From Nymphaea colorata (Eukaryota; Streptophyta; Magnoliopsida; Nymphaeales; Nymphaeaceae), in assembly GCF_008831285.2 (NCBI RefSeq), contig NC_045138.2, positions 42,215,115 through 42,279,114 on the forward strand: 64,000 nt of DNA, written 5' to 3'. The notes beneath the pieces are model-generated. The model was given only the letters and a program-made list of their open reading frames with translations, was not told the origin of the DNA and made no database searches. Shown one piece after another: positions 35,025 through 44,874 of this stretch (positions are counted from its first letter, which is position 1; the number at the start of each line of letters is the position of its first letter). Position numbers and translations under genes: made by a program.

Positions 35025-38000
35025 AAATTTGCACATACATACATATGCATGTTTATATGTATACACAAGTTTCGCGAAATTTCTTTGTACCTGAGTCTGC
35101 ACACACACCTGTGTGATATAGGGTTGGAAACTATCCTGGTTGAATTTATAGGTGTTAACATATCATGTATAGGGAACCGGGTCTGGATCCAGACCCGGTC
35201 CCATGTGCACGGGTACCGAGAGTGGCTCGGTACCCTAGGCAGGTTTCCCTCTTATTTAATCCCACTTATGGTGTAATTATTGATTATGTGGAATAACATT
35301 TTCTCTCTCCTAGGGTTGCGGTTGTGTCCCTAGGTTAGAGCTTCTCCGTGGTTTTTCACCTCCCTTTGAGGTTTTCCACGTATATTGTGTGTTCCTTCTC
35401 TTTTTCTCCATCTTGGTGTGTGTTTCTACAATAGGCATTTGAATTTTCTGTTACTTTGTCCACTGCATGGAAACAATTTTTAGCTGTTTGGTGCAGGTTG
35501 CTGGTGGCTATTTCCAAAAGTAGGATTCATTGGGCTCAAATCACAAGATTATCTTGGTACTCTTGATATTAGGTTATGGAAGTTATTTTAGAGCTGTAAT
35601 GTTGATCCTTGATATTTCAAAATATCTGCTGTTATACTTATATCTTATGCAGCTCTAGGAGCAATCTTTTCAGCAACTGATACCGTGTGTACCCTACAGG
35701 TTAGTAAACTAGTCCTTATTTTAACTAAACTCTGCTTCAAATTTAAGAAGGAAAAACTCATTATTAGCTCATGTTTCTATATCTGCTCAGAAATTAAGTC
35801 ATTAGATTTCATGCAGGTCTTGCATCAAGAAGAGACTCCCTTATTATACAGCCTGGTGTTTGGTGAAGGTGTTGTAAATGATGCTACTTCCATTGTTCTT
35901 TTTAGAGCAGTTCAGAAGTTTTCGGTTTCTAGACTTGATGGATCCATTGCCACTCGTATTTTTGGAGATTTTCTCTATCTATTCGTGACAAGTACATGCC
36001 TTGGTATTTTGGTGAGTGTCCCATTTTTGAGAGTTCAAAGTAGTTGTGTGGATTTCATGCCTTCCTAGGAAGAATGACTCTTATTGTTTCTGTTTGTACT
36101 GATATTAATCGTTAAGCATTCATATTTTCCTTTACTCTGGTATATGATAATCACACGTTTCAATTTTTTTTAGCTAAGATGCGTCTAAAATTCTAATTCT
36201 TTTTTACTAAGTTCCAGAAAGACTATTTATAGTGTAAATATGGATTATAGTAAGGAAACATGCACTCTGCTGTATCTGTCTACCCCAGTTTTCTTTCATG
36301 AAGGATCACATATGAGGCATAGTCACTAATATTGCCCAATATTTTTGAAAATATCTTAATATCTTCTTCATTCTAAGGGCAGCTGACATTATTGCCAAAA
36401 TATTGTGATTATTAAGATTTCTTCCCAGAATATATAACATGACACTCTAATGGTATTTTCCTTTTCTTAGAAAAGTATATATTTTAACATATACCTTTTA
36501 CTTTTGCTTCTTTTATAATATTGAAAAGCTTTTATGACTGTTTCCTAGTGCTTTTATATAAGAAAAATGTATAAAGAATTTATATCTTCATAAATTCATA
36601 TACTATTCTCTTTACTAGTTTACTTTTTTCAATTTTTGAGATTTGTCCAGAAAAACAAGGTTCTTTAACAAGTTTCTGAGAGAAACCTTTTTGAGGAATC
36701 TCCAAGGACAATGTTTGTTACTATGGTGTGAGGGTGTCGGTTGACTGAACAATTCTCCATCTTTGATGATCTCTTGAACAAATTTTCTCGCTCTGATTCG
36801 TTCTTCAGCATCCAACTCCATATAAGGAATAGAATTATAGAATACATTTTGGGGATAGGGGGCCTTCCACAGAATAACTTGGTTAGAAAGATGCCATGGG
36901 CTAATAGTAGGAGAGACATTCACTGTCAGGGGATGCCTCGTCCATAGATGATCTTCTTTTGTGCCTCAATAACTAGGATACACTTTATACCATGTATATG
37001 CATGTGATTACAGTGGATGTGGAAAACATTAAAGTAGACATTCTATGGAAAGATGGTAAGTTCCTTGCCATGCACAAGAGGCACACCGATTGGTCCATGT
37101 GTAATAAGCACTCTGTACATCCATTAGTGTTTTTCCAAGTTGTCATGCACAAAGTTATGTGTATTACCATCTCTATATTCAATTGCATTTGCTTATCCCA
37201 AGACGGGTGGGATAATTTATTAAACAATAAATGCAAGGATGTCTCCACTCCATTATTAGGTCATGGGTGTGAAAGTAGAAAAACAGGAGCTTCTGAAATG
37301 TGGTAATGATGAATATATATCTCTATGTGGGCATATGCACATTACATATATAGGTGGTACTTGATTTTTAGGGATGCACTCACATTACATTCATTGCCCA
37401 CTTTTGTTATGGTACGTTATGAATATCATCAATTTATTTGTATTGTTTACATGAAAAGCACATTGTTATATTGCTATAACAAGTATAGGTTGTCTTTTCA
37501 TTTGCAAATTCATGAGTATGTGCTTAGTTTCAGTGTGCCACTAATGGGAACATAGGATTAGAAAAGCCATGCTTTGATAGCATGACATGAATTTTCATCT
37601 TGAAGTTCCTGAGTAGGAGGCAGTTTCTCTCTAGAATTGTCTCTACCTTTCTTTACTAGTTGCACTCCTTTATTTCCGTGATGTTTTTTTCTCTTACTGC
37701 AGACTGGGCTTATGACTTCTTACGTTACGAAGACTTTGTATTTTGGTAGGTAAGGTCGTTTATCTTGCTCTTCTTAAGGCTGTAATTTGCCCGTCTGAAA
37801 TGGACTGCACTAAATTGTTTCCGTTTCACAGACACTCTACAGATCGTGAGATATCTTTGTTGGCCTTGATGGCCTATCTGTCGTACATGGTTGCAGAGGT
37901 TAGGAGTTGATAGTTCTCACTTAGTTCTTATATATGTTTATGTAGTAAGTAAACAAATGGTTTCTGAGTTATGGACTTAACCATTTAACCTCTGCAGCTG

Positions 38001-41000
38001 TTGCACTTAAGTGGCATTCTCACTGTCTTCTTTTGTGGAATAGTTATGTCCCATTATGCATGGCATAATACAACAGAGAATTCCAGAATTACAACAAGGC
38101 AAGTTATTTGGAAATGAAGATGATTTATGTTTCAGATGTGACATAATGCTTAATTGATTTGTTCATTCATAAATTCTCCCTTTAAGAAGACTTTCCGTCA
38201 ATAAGCAAAATGTTTACGTTATTTTTGTGTAGGTGTATTTTTCATTACATGCATTAAAGTGACAGCAATATTGTTAAGACGTGTTTATATTCAATATTAG
38301 GCTTGAGAGGGCACTTGTGTAATAATGTTTCTTTTAATGACTTTCTTGTAACTTTTCCCTCTCCTCTAGTCTATATAAAGAGGAGTTAGGGTTTCTTTCG
38401 AGGTTAATCAAAGATTAGTTCTCTTGAAATTTATCATGGTATCAGAGCCCATCGGCGTCAGTTGTCGCCGCCGCCTGATCGGCGTCAGCTGTCGCCGCCG
38501 TCTGATCGTTTGCCTCCTGATCGTTTGCCTCTTGCCCGTCGCCGCCGCCGCCTGATCGTCCTGCCCGTCGCCGCTGTCTGATCGTCCTGCCCGTCGCCGC
38601 CGGCTGTCCGACCGTCCCCTGCACCCGCCTGCGCGTGTGCACTCTGCCGTTGCTCCGCTGTCTGTCGCTGCTCCGCCCAGCAGACTGAACGCCTGCGCCC
38701 GTTGATGCTTCGCCTGTTCTGCCAGCGTCCTCTCTGGCTCTTTCGTTTAGTCTGCTCTCTTTTACACAGCCGTCTTCTCGTCTAGGTCAACATGTCTCGT
38801 CTGATTGAGTATTGGTTGCTATCATCTTTATGATCTTTTCGTAGTTATATACATGTGATTGTATATTTCTGCGCTTCTTATTCCGTGGCTCGGTTTCCTC
38901 CTTTTTTTTTGAGTTAAAAGATGTCTGAAATTAGTAGTGGAGCTAATACCTCTTCCTTTGTATCGTCGGGAGAGATGAAGAGTTCCCCATTTTTCAGCAT
39001 TATCACCAAAATGGATGGGGGTAATTACGAGATGTGGGCCATGCAAGTAAAAAGAACCTTGATCGCTCATGACAAGGAATATCTCATATTGGAGCCCGAG
39101 CTCGTACAGAAGGTTGGAAAATATACTACTTGGTTCAAAGATAATTCGTTGGTTATGGTATGGATTGTTGGTACTCTCTCTCAAGAAATTGCAAATGAAG
39201 TCTTGCACAAGGAAAGTGCAAAGGATATGTGGGATTCCCTTGCTGCCACGTATTCACAGGCAAGAAATGAAACGCGCATTATGCAGCTTCATCATGATAT
39301 TCATCAGATGCGACAAGATGGCCGACCTCTTCACACTTATTATTCTAGTCTCAAGTCCATGTTTGAGAGACTGAATAGCTACTTTCCCGCATGCAAGTGT
39401 GAACAACAAAAAACATACAGAGATATGCTTATGGTAGGGGTATTTCTTTCTGGTTTAGACTCTGTTTATGAATCAGCAAAGAACCAAATGCTTACTAGTC
39501 CCTCGATTCCTCCTATTGATGAGGCTTACAGTAGGCTAAGCAGAATTCCGATCTCTACATCGACTGTTCCTGATACCACTTCTACTATGCTTGCTACTCG
39601 TGGCAGAGGTGGACCCTTTTTTGCCAGAGGACGAGGGGGCCGTGGCCGTGGCAATACCCCTTTGCGCCCTGTATGTCAGTTTTGTCACCGCATTGGTCAT
39701 ACTGTGGATAAGTGTTGGCAGAAACATGGCCGTCCAGCTTTTGCAAATCAGACTGTATCTACTGATTCTCCTGAGCAGCCTAAGCCTCAGCACACTGCCT
39801 CCTCCAGTGAGCTGCATGTAGATGACATTCTCTCTCAGTTGAGGAACTTGATTGGCGACAGAGCCCATCAAGCCCCTGGTCCGACCACTTCTACTGTTCC
39901 TACCGCTGCGAGTGCTTCTTCATCTGGTATGTATTCTGCCTATACAGTCTGCTCTGCTACTGACACTACAGATTGGCTTATTGATTCTGGTGCATCGACA
40001 CATCTCTGTGGGGATAAGGCGCAATTCACCTCTTACGTCCCTACTCCACCGGGTCGTTCGGTTATTCTAGCAGATGGAAAATATTCACCAGTTGTTGGAC
40101 ATAGAGAGGTCCAACTTACTTCATCATTGCTGCTGCAGCACGTTCTTCATGCACCAGAATTCCCCCATAGCCTACTTTCTATCAGTCAGATTACCAGAGA
40201 ATTAAATTGTCGTGCTATATTTAACTCTTCCTCTCTTGTGTTTCAGGATATACTGACGGGCAGGGTGATTGGCAGTGGCCGTGAACAGGGAGGTCTCTAC
40301 AGGCTAGTGCATTCCTTTCCCTTTGCTGGATCTACCTCGTCGGGGTCGTCCTCATCCTCGGCTTATACTTGGCATTTACGTTTTGGACATCTCCCGTTTC
40401 AGAAACTGCTGCATGTTCTCCCTCAGCTGTCTCATAAGTCTTCTTTTCAATGTGAGTCTTGTCAGTTAGGCAAACACCATCGGTCATCCTTTCCTCTGCG
40501 GTCCAGTAGAAGTAGCCACTCTGTGTTTGAGTTACTTCATTTTGATGTTTGGGGCCCGAGTCGTACTCCTGACCTTCAGGGTCATCGGTATTATCTTGTT
40601 GCTGTTGATGATTACAGTCGTGTTAGTTGGGTTTTTCTTATGAAACACAAATCTGAAGCGGGTCATGTAATAAAAAATTTTATCAATGAAATTCTGACTC
40701 AGTTTGATACTTGTGTCAAGATTGTGCGCTCTGAAAATGCTCTTAAATTCTGTGCTTCCTCTTTAGAACAATTTTTCAGGGATAAGGGTATCATTCACCA
40801 AACTTCTTGTGCCTATACCTCAACAAAATGGGGTTGCTGAAAGAAAACACCGACATATTCTTGATGTCGCCAGAACCATTATCATCCACAGCCATGTTCC
40901 CCATTCTTACTGGGGAGATGTTGTTCTTACAGCATGCTATCTTATTAATCGCATGCCGTCATCTGTGTTGGGAGATCTTATTCTTTTCTCTGTCCTTTTT

Positions 41001-44000
41001 CCTGCCAGAGAATTGTTTTCTGTTGCCCCTCGTATTTTTGGATGTGTTGCGTTTGTTCAGTTGCTTGGTCCTGGGAGAGATAAGTTATCCCCTCGGGCTA
41101 TCAAAACGATCTTTGTTGGTTATTCCCGCACTCAAAAGGGATATCGCTGTTATGATCCTTCTACTCGTCGATATTATGTGAGTGCTGATGTTACATTTTT
41201 TGAGTCAACCTCTTATTTCTCTCCAAATGGAACTCAATTACGGGTGCCTGAATTTAGTGATGAAGTCCACCTTCCTTTACCTCTCATGAGTTGTCCACAA
41301 CCAGTTGCTTTGCGTTTTGGGGCTATCTACTAACGTTGCACTAAACCTGTTGAACCTGCCCACTGTGCTCCTGTGCCTTCACCCAGCACGCCCAAGGTAA
41401 TTCCTGAACACACAAATTCTGCTGACAATTCTTTATGTGATGATGACACAGGGGACTCTCCAGAGCATGCTCCTGGTCCTCATATTAATGAACTTGATAT
41501 GCCCATTGCTCAAAGGAAAGGCAAACGCAGTTGCACTTTGCATCCTCTCTCTGGTCATTTATCCATGGATAGACTCACTCCTACTTACCGACAGTTTGTC
41601 AAGGGACTGTCGGCTTTAGCTCTTCTATAGTCTCCCATGAACGCTCTTTCTGATCCCAAATGGGTCGCAGCAATGCAAGAAGAGATGGATGCTCTTCAGT
41701 CTAGAGGCACCTGGACACTAGTTACTCCTTCATCTGATGCAGCTATTGTTGGTTGTAGATGGGTATTTACTGTTAAATACAGAGCAGATGGCAGCATTGA
41801 GAGATATAAGGCTCGCCTGGTTGCTAAAGGCTATACTCAGACTTATGGGGTTGATTATTATGATACCTTCTCTCCTGTGGCACGACATGCTTCTTTACGG
41901 GTTCTTCTCGCTGTTGCAGTCAGCAAGAATTGGTCTCTATCACAGCTTGATGTCAAAAATGCCTTTCTGTATGGTGACCTACATGAAAAAGTGTATATGC
42001 AGCAACCACCAGGGTTTGTTGCTGAGGGGGAGTGTCAGAAAGTGTGCAGATTGAGAAAGGCAATTTATGGTCTGAAACAAAGTCCTCGAGCTTGGTTCCA
42101 AAAATTATCAGAGAATATTGAGAATGAGGGCTTCAGACGTTCTTCGGCCGATCATTCCCTTTTTGTCAAGAAAACTTCTACAGTTTCAGTAATAGTTCTT
42201 GTCTATGTTGATGATATCATTGTTACAGGGAATGATATTCAGGGGATTTCCAACATCAAGGATGTCCTTGGACGACACTTTGTCACCAAGGATCTTGGTG
42301 AGCTACGCTATTTCCTAGGTATTGAGTTTGCCAGAAATCAGAAGGGTCTTATTATGTGTCAAAGGAAATATGTTACTGATGTTTTGCAAGAGACAGGTAT
42401 GCTAGGATGTCGACCTGCCTCTACACCCATGGACATCAATACTCGCTTGTATGATGATGATACTGAAGATGTTGATGCTAGACAATATAGAGGGATTGTT
42501 GGGAAGCTCCTATATATCACTGTTACTCGACCTGATATTGCCTATGCTGTCAGCAGAGTGAGTCAATTTATGGATAAGCCCAAGAAAGTCCATTGGGATG
42601 CTGCTATGATGATTCTCAGGTATCTAAAAAATTCACCAGGAACGGGACTCTTCTTTCAAAATGGTACATCTCTCACTATATCTGTGTATGTTGATGCTGA
42701 TTATGCGGGATGTCACCTTGACAGAAAATCCATTACTGGATTTTGTGTGTTTATTAGATCCAAATTGGTCACATGGAAGAGTAAGAAGCAGACAGTGGTT
42801 GCTAGATCAAGTGCAGAATCTGAGTATAGAGCTATGGCTCAGGCTACTGCTGAAGTTATGTAGGTTAGATCTCTGATGTTGGATCTTACTGTGGAAGTGC
42901 CTCTTCCTATGCAATTGTTAGGTGATAACAAAGCTGCTCTGTTTATTGCTAATAATCCTGCTTTTCATGAGAGAACCAAGCATGTTGAAGTAGATTGTCA
43001 CTATACCAGAGACATGATTCAAAAGGGGTTTGTGAGTACCTCCCATATTTCAACTACAGGGCAAACGGCTGATATTTTTTACTAAAGCTCTTGCAAGAGG
43101 ACCATTCCAAAGTTGTTGTTCCAAGTTGAGCTTGTTTGACAGATACGCTCCAACTTGAGGGGGAGTGTTAAGACGTGTTTATATTCAATATTAGGCTTGA
43201 GAGGGCACTTGTGTAATAATGTTTCTTTTAATGACTTTCTTGTAACTTTTCCTTCTCCTCTAGTCTATATAAAGAGGAGTTAGGGTTTCTTTCGAGGTTA
43301 ATCAAAGATTAGTTCTCTTGAAATTTATCAAATATAATACATGTGGCACTTTTGAAACGTGATTATCTGCATTTGGCTGGGATTATTGTTTATTCTTAAA
43401 TTTTTGATATGGAACTATTCTGAGGCCGTTCTCATGCATATGGTTTTAGTACTGTCTACCCCTTAAGGAATCCAAATCAGTGTTGCGTCTATGTCCCAAC
43501 TATTATACATGACTAATACCAACTGTAGAACGCGACCTGAACATTGGTTTAAATTTCCAATTTGTAAAATTCCCAACACACCCCTACCATAGTTCAGTTG
43601 AGTAATCAAAAGGGTTAGGTATGAAGGCGCAAGGTAGTTATGAGATTGGAGTACATGTGTTTTTCATTCTTTCTTGAATTTTCGATATCAAACTATTTTG
43701 CAGCCCATTCCTGTATGTGAGATGTTACAGTTTAGTTATGTTTCTTTTAAAATATTGGTCTTTTTTCGTTAGTCATTACTCATTATATAACTGATCTATC
43801 CCTGAGAACTAGCACAAATCCTCACATTATTGTGTTATACATGCTTTTTCTAAACATGTTTTCAACAGTTAATAGAATTTAACATTGTATGTTGTTTGTA
43901 TCTTTTGTTGCACTTACTTGTAGGAGCCTTGGTTTTTGTATTAGATCCTTCTTTGCATATCTTTGTATTGATTTGGGTTCTTTAAATGCTTCAGTTGTTT

Positions 44001-44349
44001 AATTTTACTTCTTCATGATCCTTATGATTCTCTTCTTCGGCATTTAACATTGCCAGTGGATTTGAAATGTTTAGAGTTCATCTAAAAGAACTGAAGGAAC
44101 ATAATCAAGGGTGTCCTTTGCAACTGTGTTCTAGTGTTTCTTTAGTAGCTTCTCTTACATTTCTCATCTGTTGTTCCCAACTTCCTTCTGGTGTATTTAT
44201 CATGGTTGTTGAATTCTGATGCGTGTTTTTCATTTTTTTTGTTCCAGGCATGCATTTGCAACAATGTCTTTTATTGCCGAGACGTTCATATTTTTGTATG
44301 TGGGAATGGATGCTTTGGACATGGAGAAATGGAAAATGACAAAAACCAG
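29192..44349 (+). CDS. NHX: vacuolar NHX-type Na+(K+)/H+ antiporter, exons 1-10 of a split gene (3' part not in window)
   Basis: Ten exons (29192-29353, 31994-32112, 32210-32307, 35497-35556, 35653-35699, 35817-36011, 37703-37749, 37832-37898, 37998-38098, 44248-44349) join in frame into 332 residues. Key blocks are the amiloride-site motif LFFIYLLPPIIF (about 79-90), FQVKKKQFF, GAIFSATDTVCTLQ (about 149-162), the CPA1 core LVFGEGVVNDATS (about 174-186), FGRHSTDRE, LSGILTVFFCGIVMSHY and FIAETFIFLYVGMDALD. These match tonoplast NHX1-4, which exchange cytosolic Na+ or K+ for vacuolar protons in salt tolerance, pH and K+ homeostasis; the endosomal NHX5/6 and SOS1 classes fit less well. Family members are about 540 residues long, so the last membrane helices and cytosolic tail are missing here. 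Introns are loaded with LTR elements. Which paralogue it is cannot be told. Confidence 0.93.
29354..31993 (+). other. NHX: NHX intron 1
   Basis: 2640-bp AT-rich intron. Short open frames on both strands have no domains. About 30535-30620 and 30740-30900 hold a few GC-richer islands of unknown origin. No LTR pair was recognised. Confidence 0.6.
31994..32112 (+). CDS. NHX: NHX exon 2 (residues 55-94)
   Basis: Acceptor TTGGTAG. The exon encodes GCVTGLIILLWSKGASSHIL and continues into the DQDLFFIYLLPPIIFNAG block, the amiloride-binding motif of the family. The donor is GG|GTACTC, phase 2. Intron 1 (29354-31993) shows no recognised element. Confidence 0.92.
32210..32307 (+). CDS. NHX: NHX exon 3 (residues 94-127)
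   Basis: Acceptor TTTTATAG. The exon encodes FQVKKKQFFHNFLTIMLFG and the following helix, and ends at a GTACTG donor, phase 1. The short 97-bp intron 2 is typical for plants. Confidence 0.92.
34988..35024. repeat. (TA)n(TG)n compound microsatellite
   Basis: TATATATATATATA runs into GTGTGTGTGTGTGT in NHX intron 3. Length is likely to vary between individuals. Confidence 0.9.
35153..35430 (+). mobile_element. solo LTR with 5-bp target-site duplication in NHX intron 3
   Basis: 278 bp starting TGTTAACATA and ending GTTTCTACA. It is flanked on both sides by ATAGG (35148-35152 and 35431-35435). No internal retrotransposon sequence is attached. Its layout parallels the LTR of copia F at 55960: a TGTT start, a double CCGGGTC-type stretch near the beginning, a CGTGGTTTTTC box followed by a GAGG-TTTTCCA box, and the same TTTCTACA end. 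It is therefore a relative of that family. It probably arose by recombination between two LTRs of a former full element inserted in the same direction as the gene. Confidence 0.9.
35497..35556 (+). CDS. NHX: NHX exon 4 (residues 127-147)
   Basis: Acceptor GGTGCAG. The exon encodes CWWLFPKVGFIGLKSQDYL, matching the variable loop before the ATD motif. Donor GTACTC, phase 1. Residue identity to other NHX proteins is lower here, as expected for this loop, but phase and position fit exactly. Confidence 0.82.
35653..35699 (+). CDS. NHX: NHX exon 5 (residues 147-162)
   Basis: Acceptor TTATGCAG. The exon encodes ALGAIFSATDTVCTLQ with the CPA1 ATD motif, and ends before GTTAGT, phase 0. Confidence 0.92.
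35817..36011 (+). CDS. NHX: NHX exon 6 (residues 163-227)
   Basis: Acceptor ATGCAG, donor GTGAGTG, phase 0 at both ends. It encodes VLHQEETPLLYSLVFGEGVV and NDATSIVLF, carrying the conserved Asn-Asp pair of the ion site, then the FLYLF helix. It is the most strongly conserved exon in the window. Confidence 0.95.
36012..37702 (+). other. NHX: NHX intron 6
   Basis: 1691-bp AT-rich intron without a recognised element. The short open frames on both strands (36615-37306) lack any domain. Confidence 0.6.
37703..37749 (+). CDS. NHX: NHX exon 7 (residues 228-243)
   Basis: Acceptor TACTGCAG. Encodes TGLMTSYVTKTLYFG and the first two bases of an Arg codon. Donor GTAAGG, phase 2. Confidence 0.9.
37832..37898 (+). 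CDS. NHX: NHX exon 8 (residues 243-265)
   Basis: Acceptor TTTCACAG. Completes the Arg codon and encodes HSTDREISLLALMAYLSYM up to VAE. Donor GTTAGG, phase 0. Only an 82-bp intron separates it from exon 7. Confidence 0.92.
37998..38098 (+). CDS. NHX: NHX exon 9 (residues 266-299), GC donor
   Basis: Acceptor CTCTGCAG. Encodes LLHLSGILTVFFCGIVMSHY and the AWHNTTENSRITT tail. The donor reads AAG|GCAAGT, a GC donor with an otherwise perfect consensus. A GT three bases further (GTTATT) would break the frame with exon 10. Phase 2. Confidence 0.9.
38267..38271. repeat. target-site duplication, left copy (AATAT)
   Basis: AATAT directly before the copia C LTR; repeated exactly at 43331-43335. Confidence 0.92.
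38272..38436 (+). repeat. 5' LTR of copia C
   Basis: 165 bp, TGTTAAGACG to TTTATCA. A CTATATAAAG TATA-like word lies at 38371-38380, so the LTR carries its own likely promoter. Confidence 0.95.
38437..38449 (+). other. primer binding site of copia C (initiator-Met tRNA)
   Basis: TGGTATCAGAGCC follows the LTR with no gap, complementary to the 3' end of plant initiator-Met tRNA. Confidence 0.92.
38450..38920 (+). other. copia C leader with GTCGCCGCC repeats
   Basis: About 470 bp between primer site and gag. From 38455 to 38700 it is GC-rich and repeats variants of CGTCGCCGCC and CTGATCGTCCTGCCC. The rest is T-rich. No open frame of note on the + strand. Confidence 0.7.
38921..43158 (+). pseudogene. 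copia C gag-pol polyprotein, broken by two frameshifts and three stops
   Basis: The first frame (38921-40840) encodes gag, the zinc knuckle CQFCHRIGHTVDKC (about residues 251-264), protease DWLIDSGASTH (about 351), GAG-pre-integrase WHLRFGH and half of the integrase. A one-base-type shift at about 40815-40835, inside the YTPQQNGVAE-type block, moves to a second frame. That frame runs 40809-43085 through the rest of integrase, the RT (RWVFTVKYRADG, ARLVAKGYTQTYGVDY, LVYVDDIIVTGND) and RNase H (VYVDADYAGCHLDRKSITGF), with stops at 41331, 41628 and 42861. An extra T near 43075 shifts the last segment (TKALARGPFQ), which ends at 43158. The integrase block reads VRSENALKF where SDN is usual, so a catalytic Asp is replaced by Glu. 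Confidence 0.95.
43152..43165 (+). other. polypurine tract of copia C
   Basis: AACTTGAGGGGGAG sits directly before the 3' LTR (TGTTAAGACG). It overlaps the last codons of pol, as is common in copia elements. Confidence 0.9.
43166..43330 (+). repeat. 3' LTR of copia C
   Basis: 165 bp, nearly identical to 38272-38436, with the same TATA-like word, followed by the AATAT duplication. Confidence 0.95.
43331..43335. repeat. target-site duplication, right copy (AATAT)
   Basis: Exact match to 38267-38271. Confidence 0.92.
44248..44349 (+). CDS. NHX: NHX exon 10 (residues 299-332), last exon found
   Basis: Acceptor GTTCCAG. Encodes HAFATMSFIAETFIFLYVGM and DALDMEKWKMTKT. It joins exon 9 in frame across the copia-filled 6149-bp intron. 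The donor is AG|GTCATG, phase 2, a weaker match than the other donors. No following exon was recognised. Confidence 0.9.
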
Positions 44350-44774
44350 GTCATGCATTCACTTACGAAGTCATGGAAATCATTATTAAGTTATTCTTTC
44401 TGTCCATTTTGCAATATAAAGTACCATATGAAGGTCGATAATTAAATGTGTATAGTTGTTTGCTAGGCTGCTGATTCATCTCTTTAGTTTGTTATATAAT
44501 AGTTTTGTTTTGTATGTTATATCTATGCACATGCACACACACACATATTTAGATGTATGTATGTATGTACTTATGTACATAGTTATCAAGTATTCGCTAA
44601 TATTACACACAGAAACTGCACATGCCTTTGATATATGAATGTACATTATTATAGATATTATTTATATATAATATTAGTGTTAATTAAATGCACTATGTCA
44701 TACAATACATTTCATATGGGAAATGTTGTCAAAACCAGGCTGCCACTAAGTTGATTGGCAGTTGCTGGTTAATC

Positions 44775-44874
44775 ACCACTCCAAGTTGAGTCTGATGTTG
44801 CGACGGTGCCATTAACAACTACGTCCACTCTAAGTTGGGTCCTGATGTTGTGGTGACACCATTAACAACTACAT
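44775..44874. repeat. 50-bp direct repeat, two copies
   Basis: CCACTCCAAGTTGAG to ATTAACAACTACGT at 44775, then CCACTCTAAGTTGGG to ATTAACAACTACAT at 44825. The copies differ at several positions. Confidence 0.8.

Larger units (their letters stand above)
32308..35496 (+). other. NHX: NHX intron 3, containing a solo LTR
   Basis: This 3189-bp intron holds the (TA)n(TG)n run at 34988-35024 and a solo copia-type LTR at 35153-35430. The middle (33100-34300) has short frames on both strands that I do not recognise; it may be an older insertion. Confidence 0.7.
38272..43330 (+). mobile_element. Ty1/copia retrotransposon C, full length, in NHX intron 9
   Basis: 5059 bp with two 165-bp LTRs (38272-38436 and 43166-43330) and the AATAT duplication. 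The order is LTR, primer site TGGTATCAGAGCC, a leader of about 470 bp with GTCGCCGCC repeats, gag-pol, polypurine tract, LTR. By eye the LTRs differ at one position only (C or T near 38359), so the insertion is recent. It lies in the same direction as the NHX gene, inside an intron, so a full-length transcript could still be spliced. Pol carries two frameshifts, three in-frame stops and an altered integrase residue. Confidence 0.97.

Noticed and set aside
38437-38449. TGGTATCAGAGCC considered as part of a tRNA gene
   Set aside because: It is directly next to an LTR in four elements and no cloverleaf surrounds it; it is the primer binding site.
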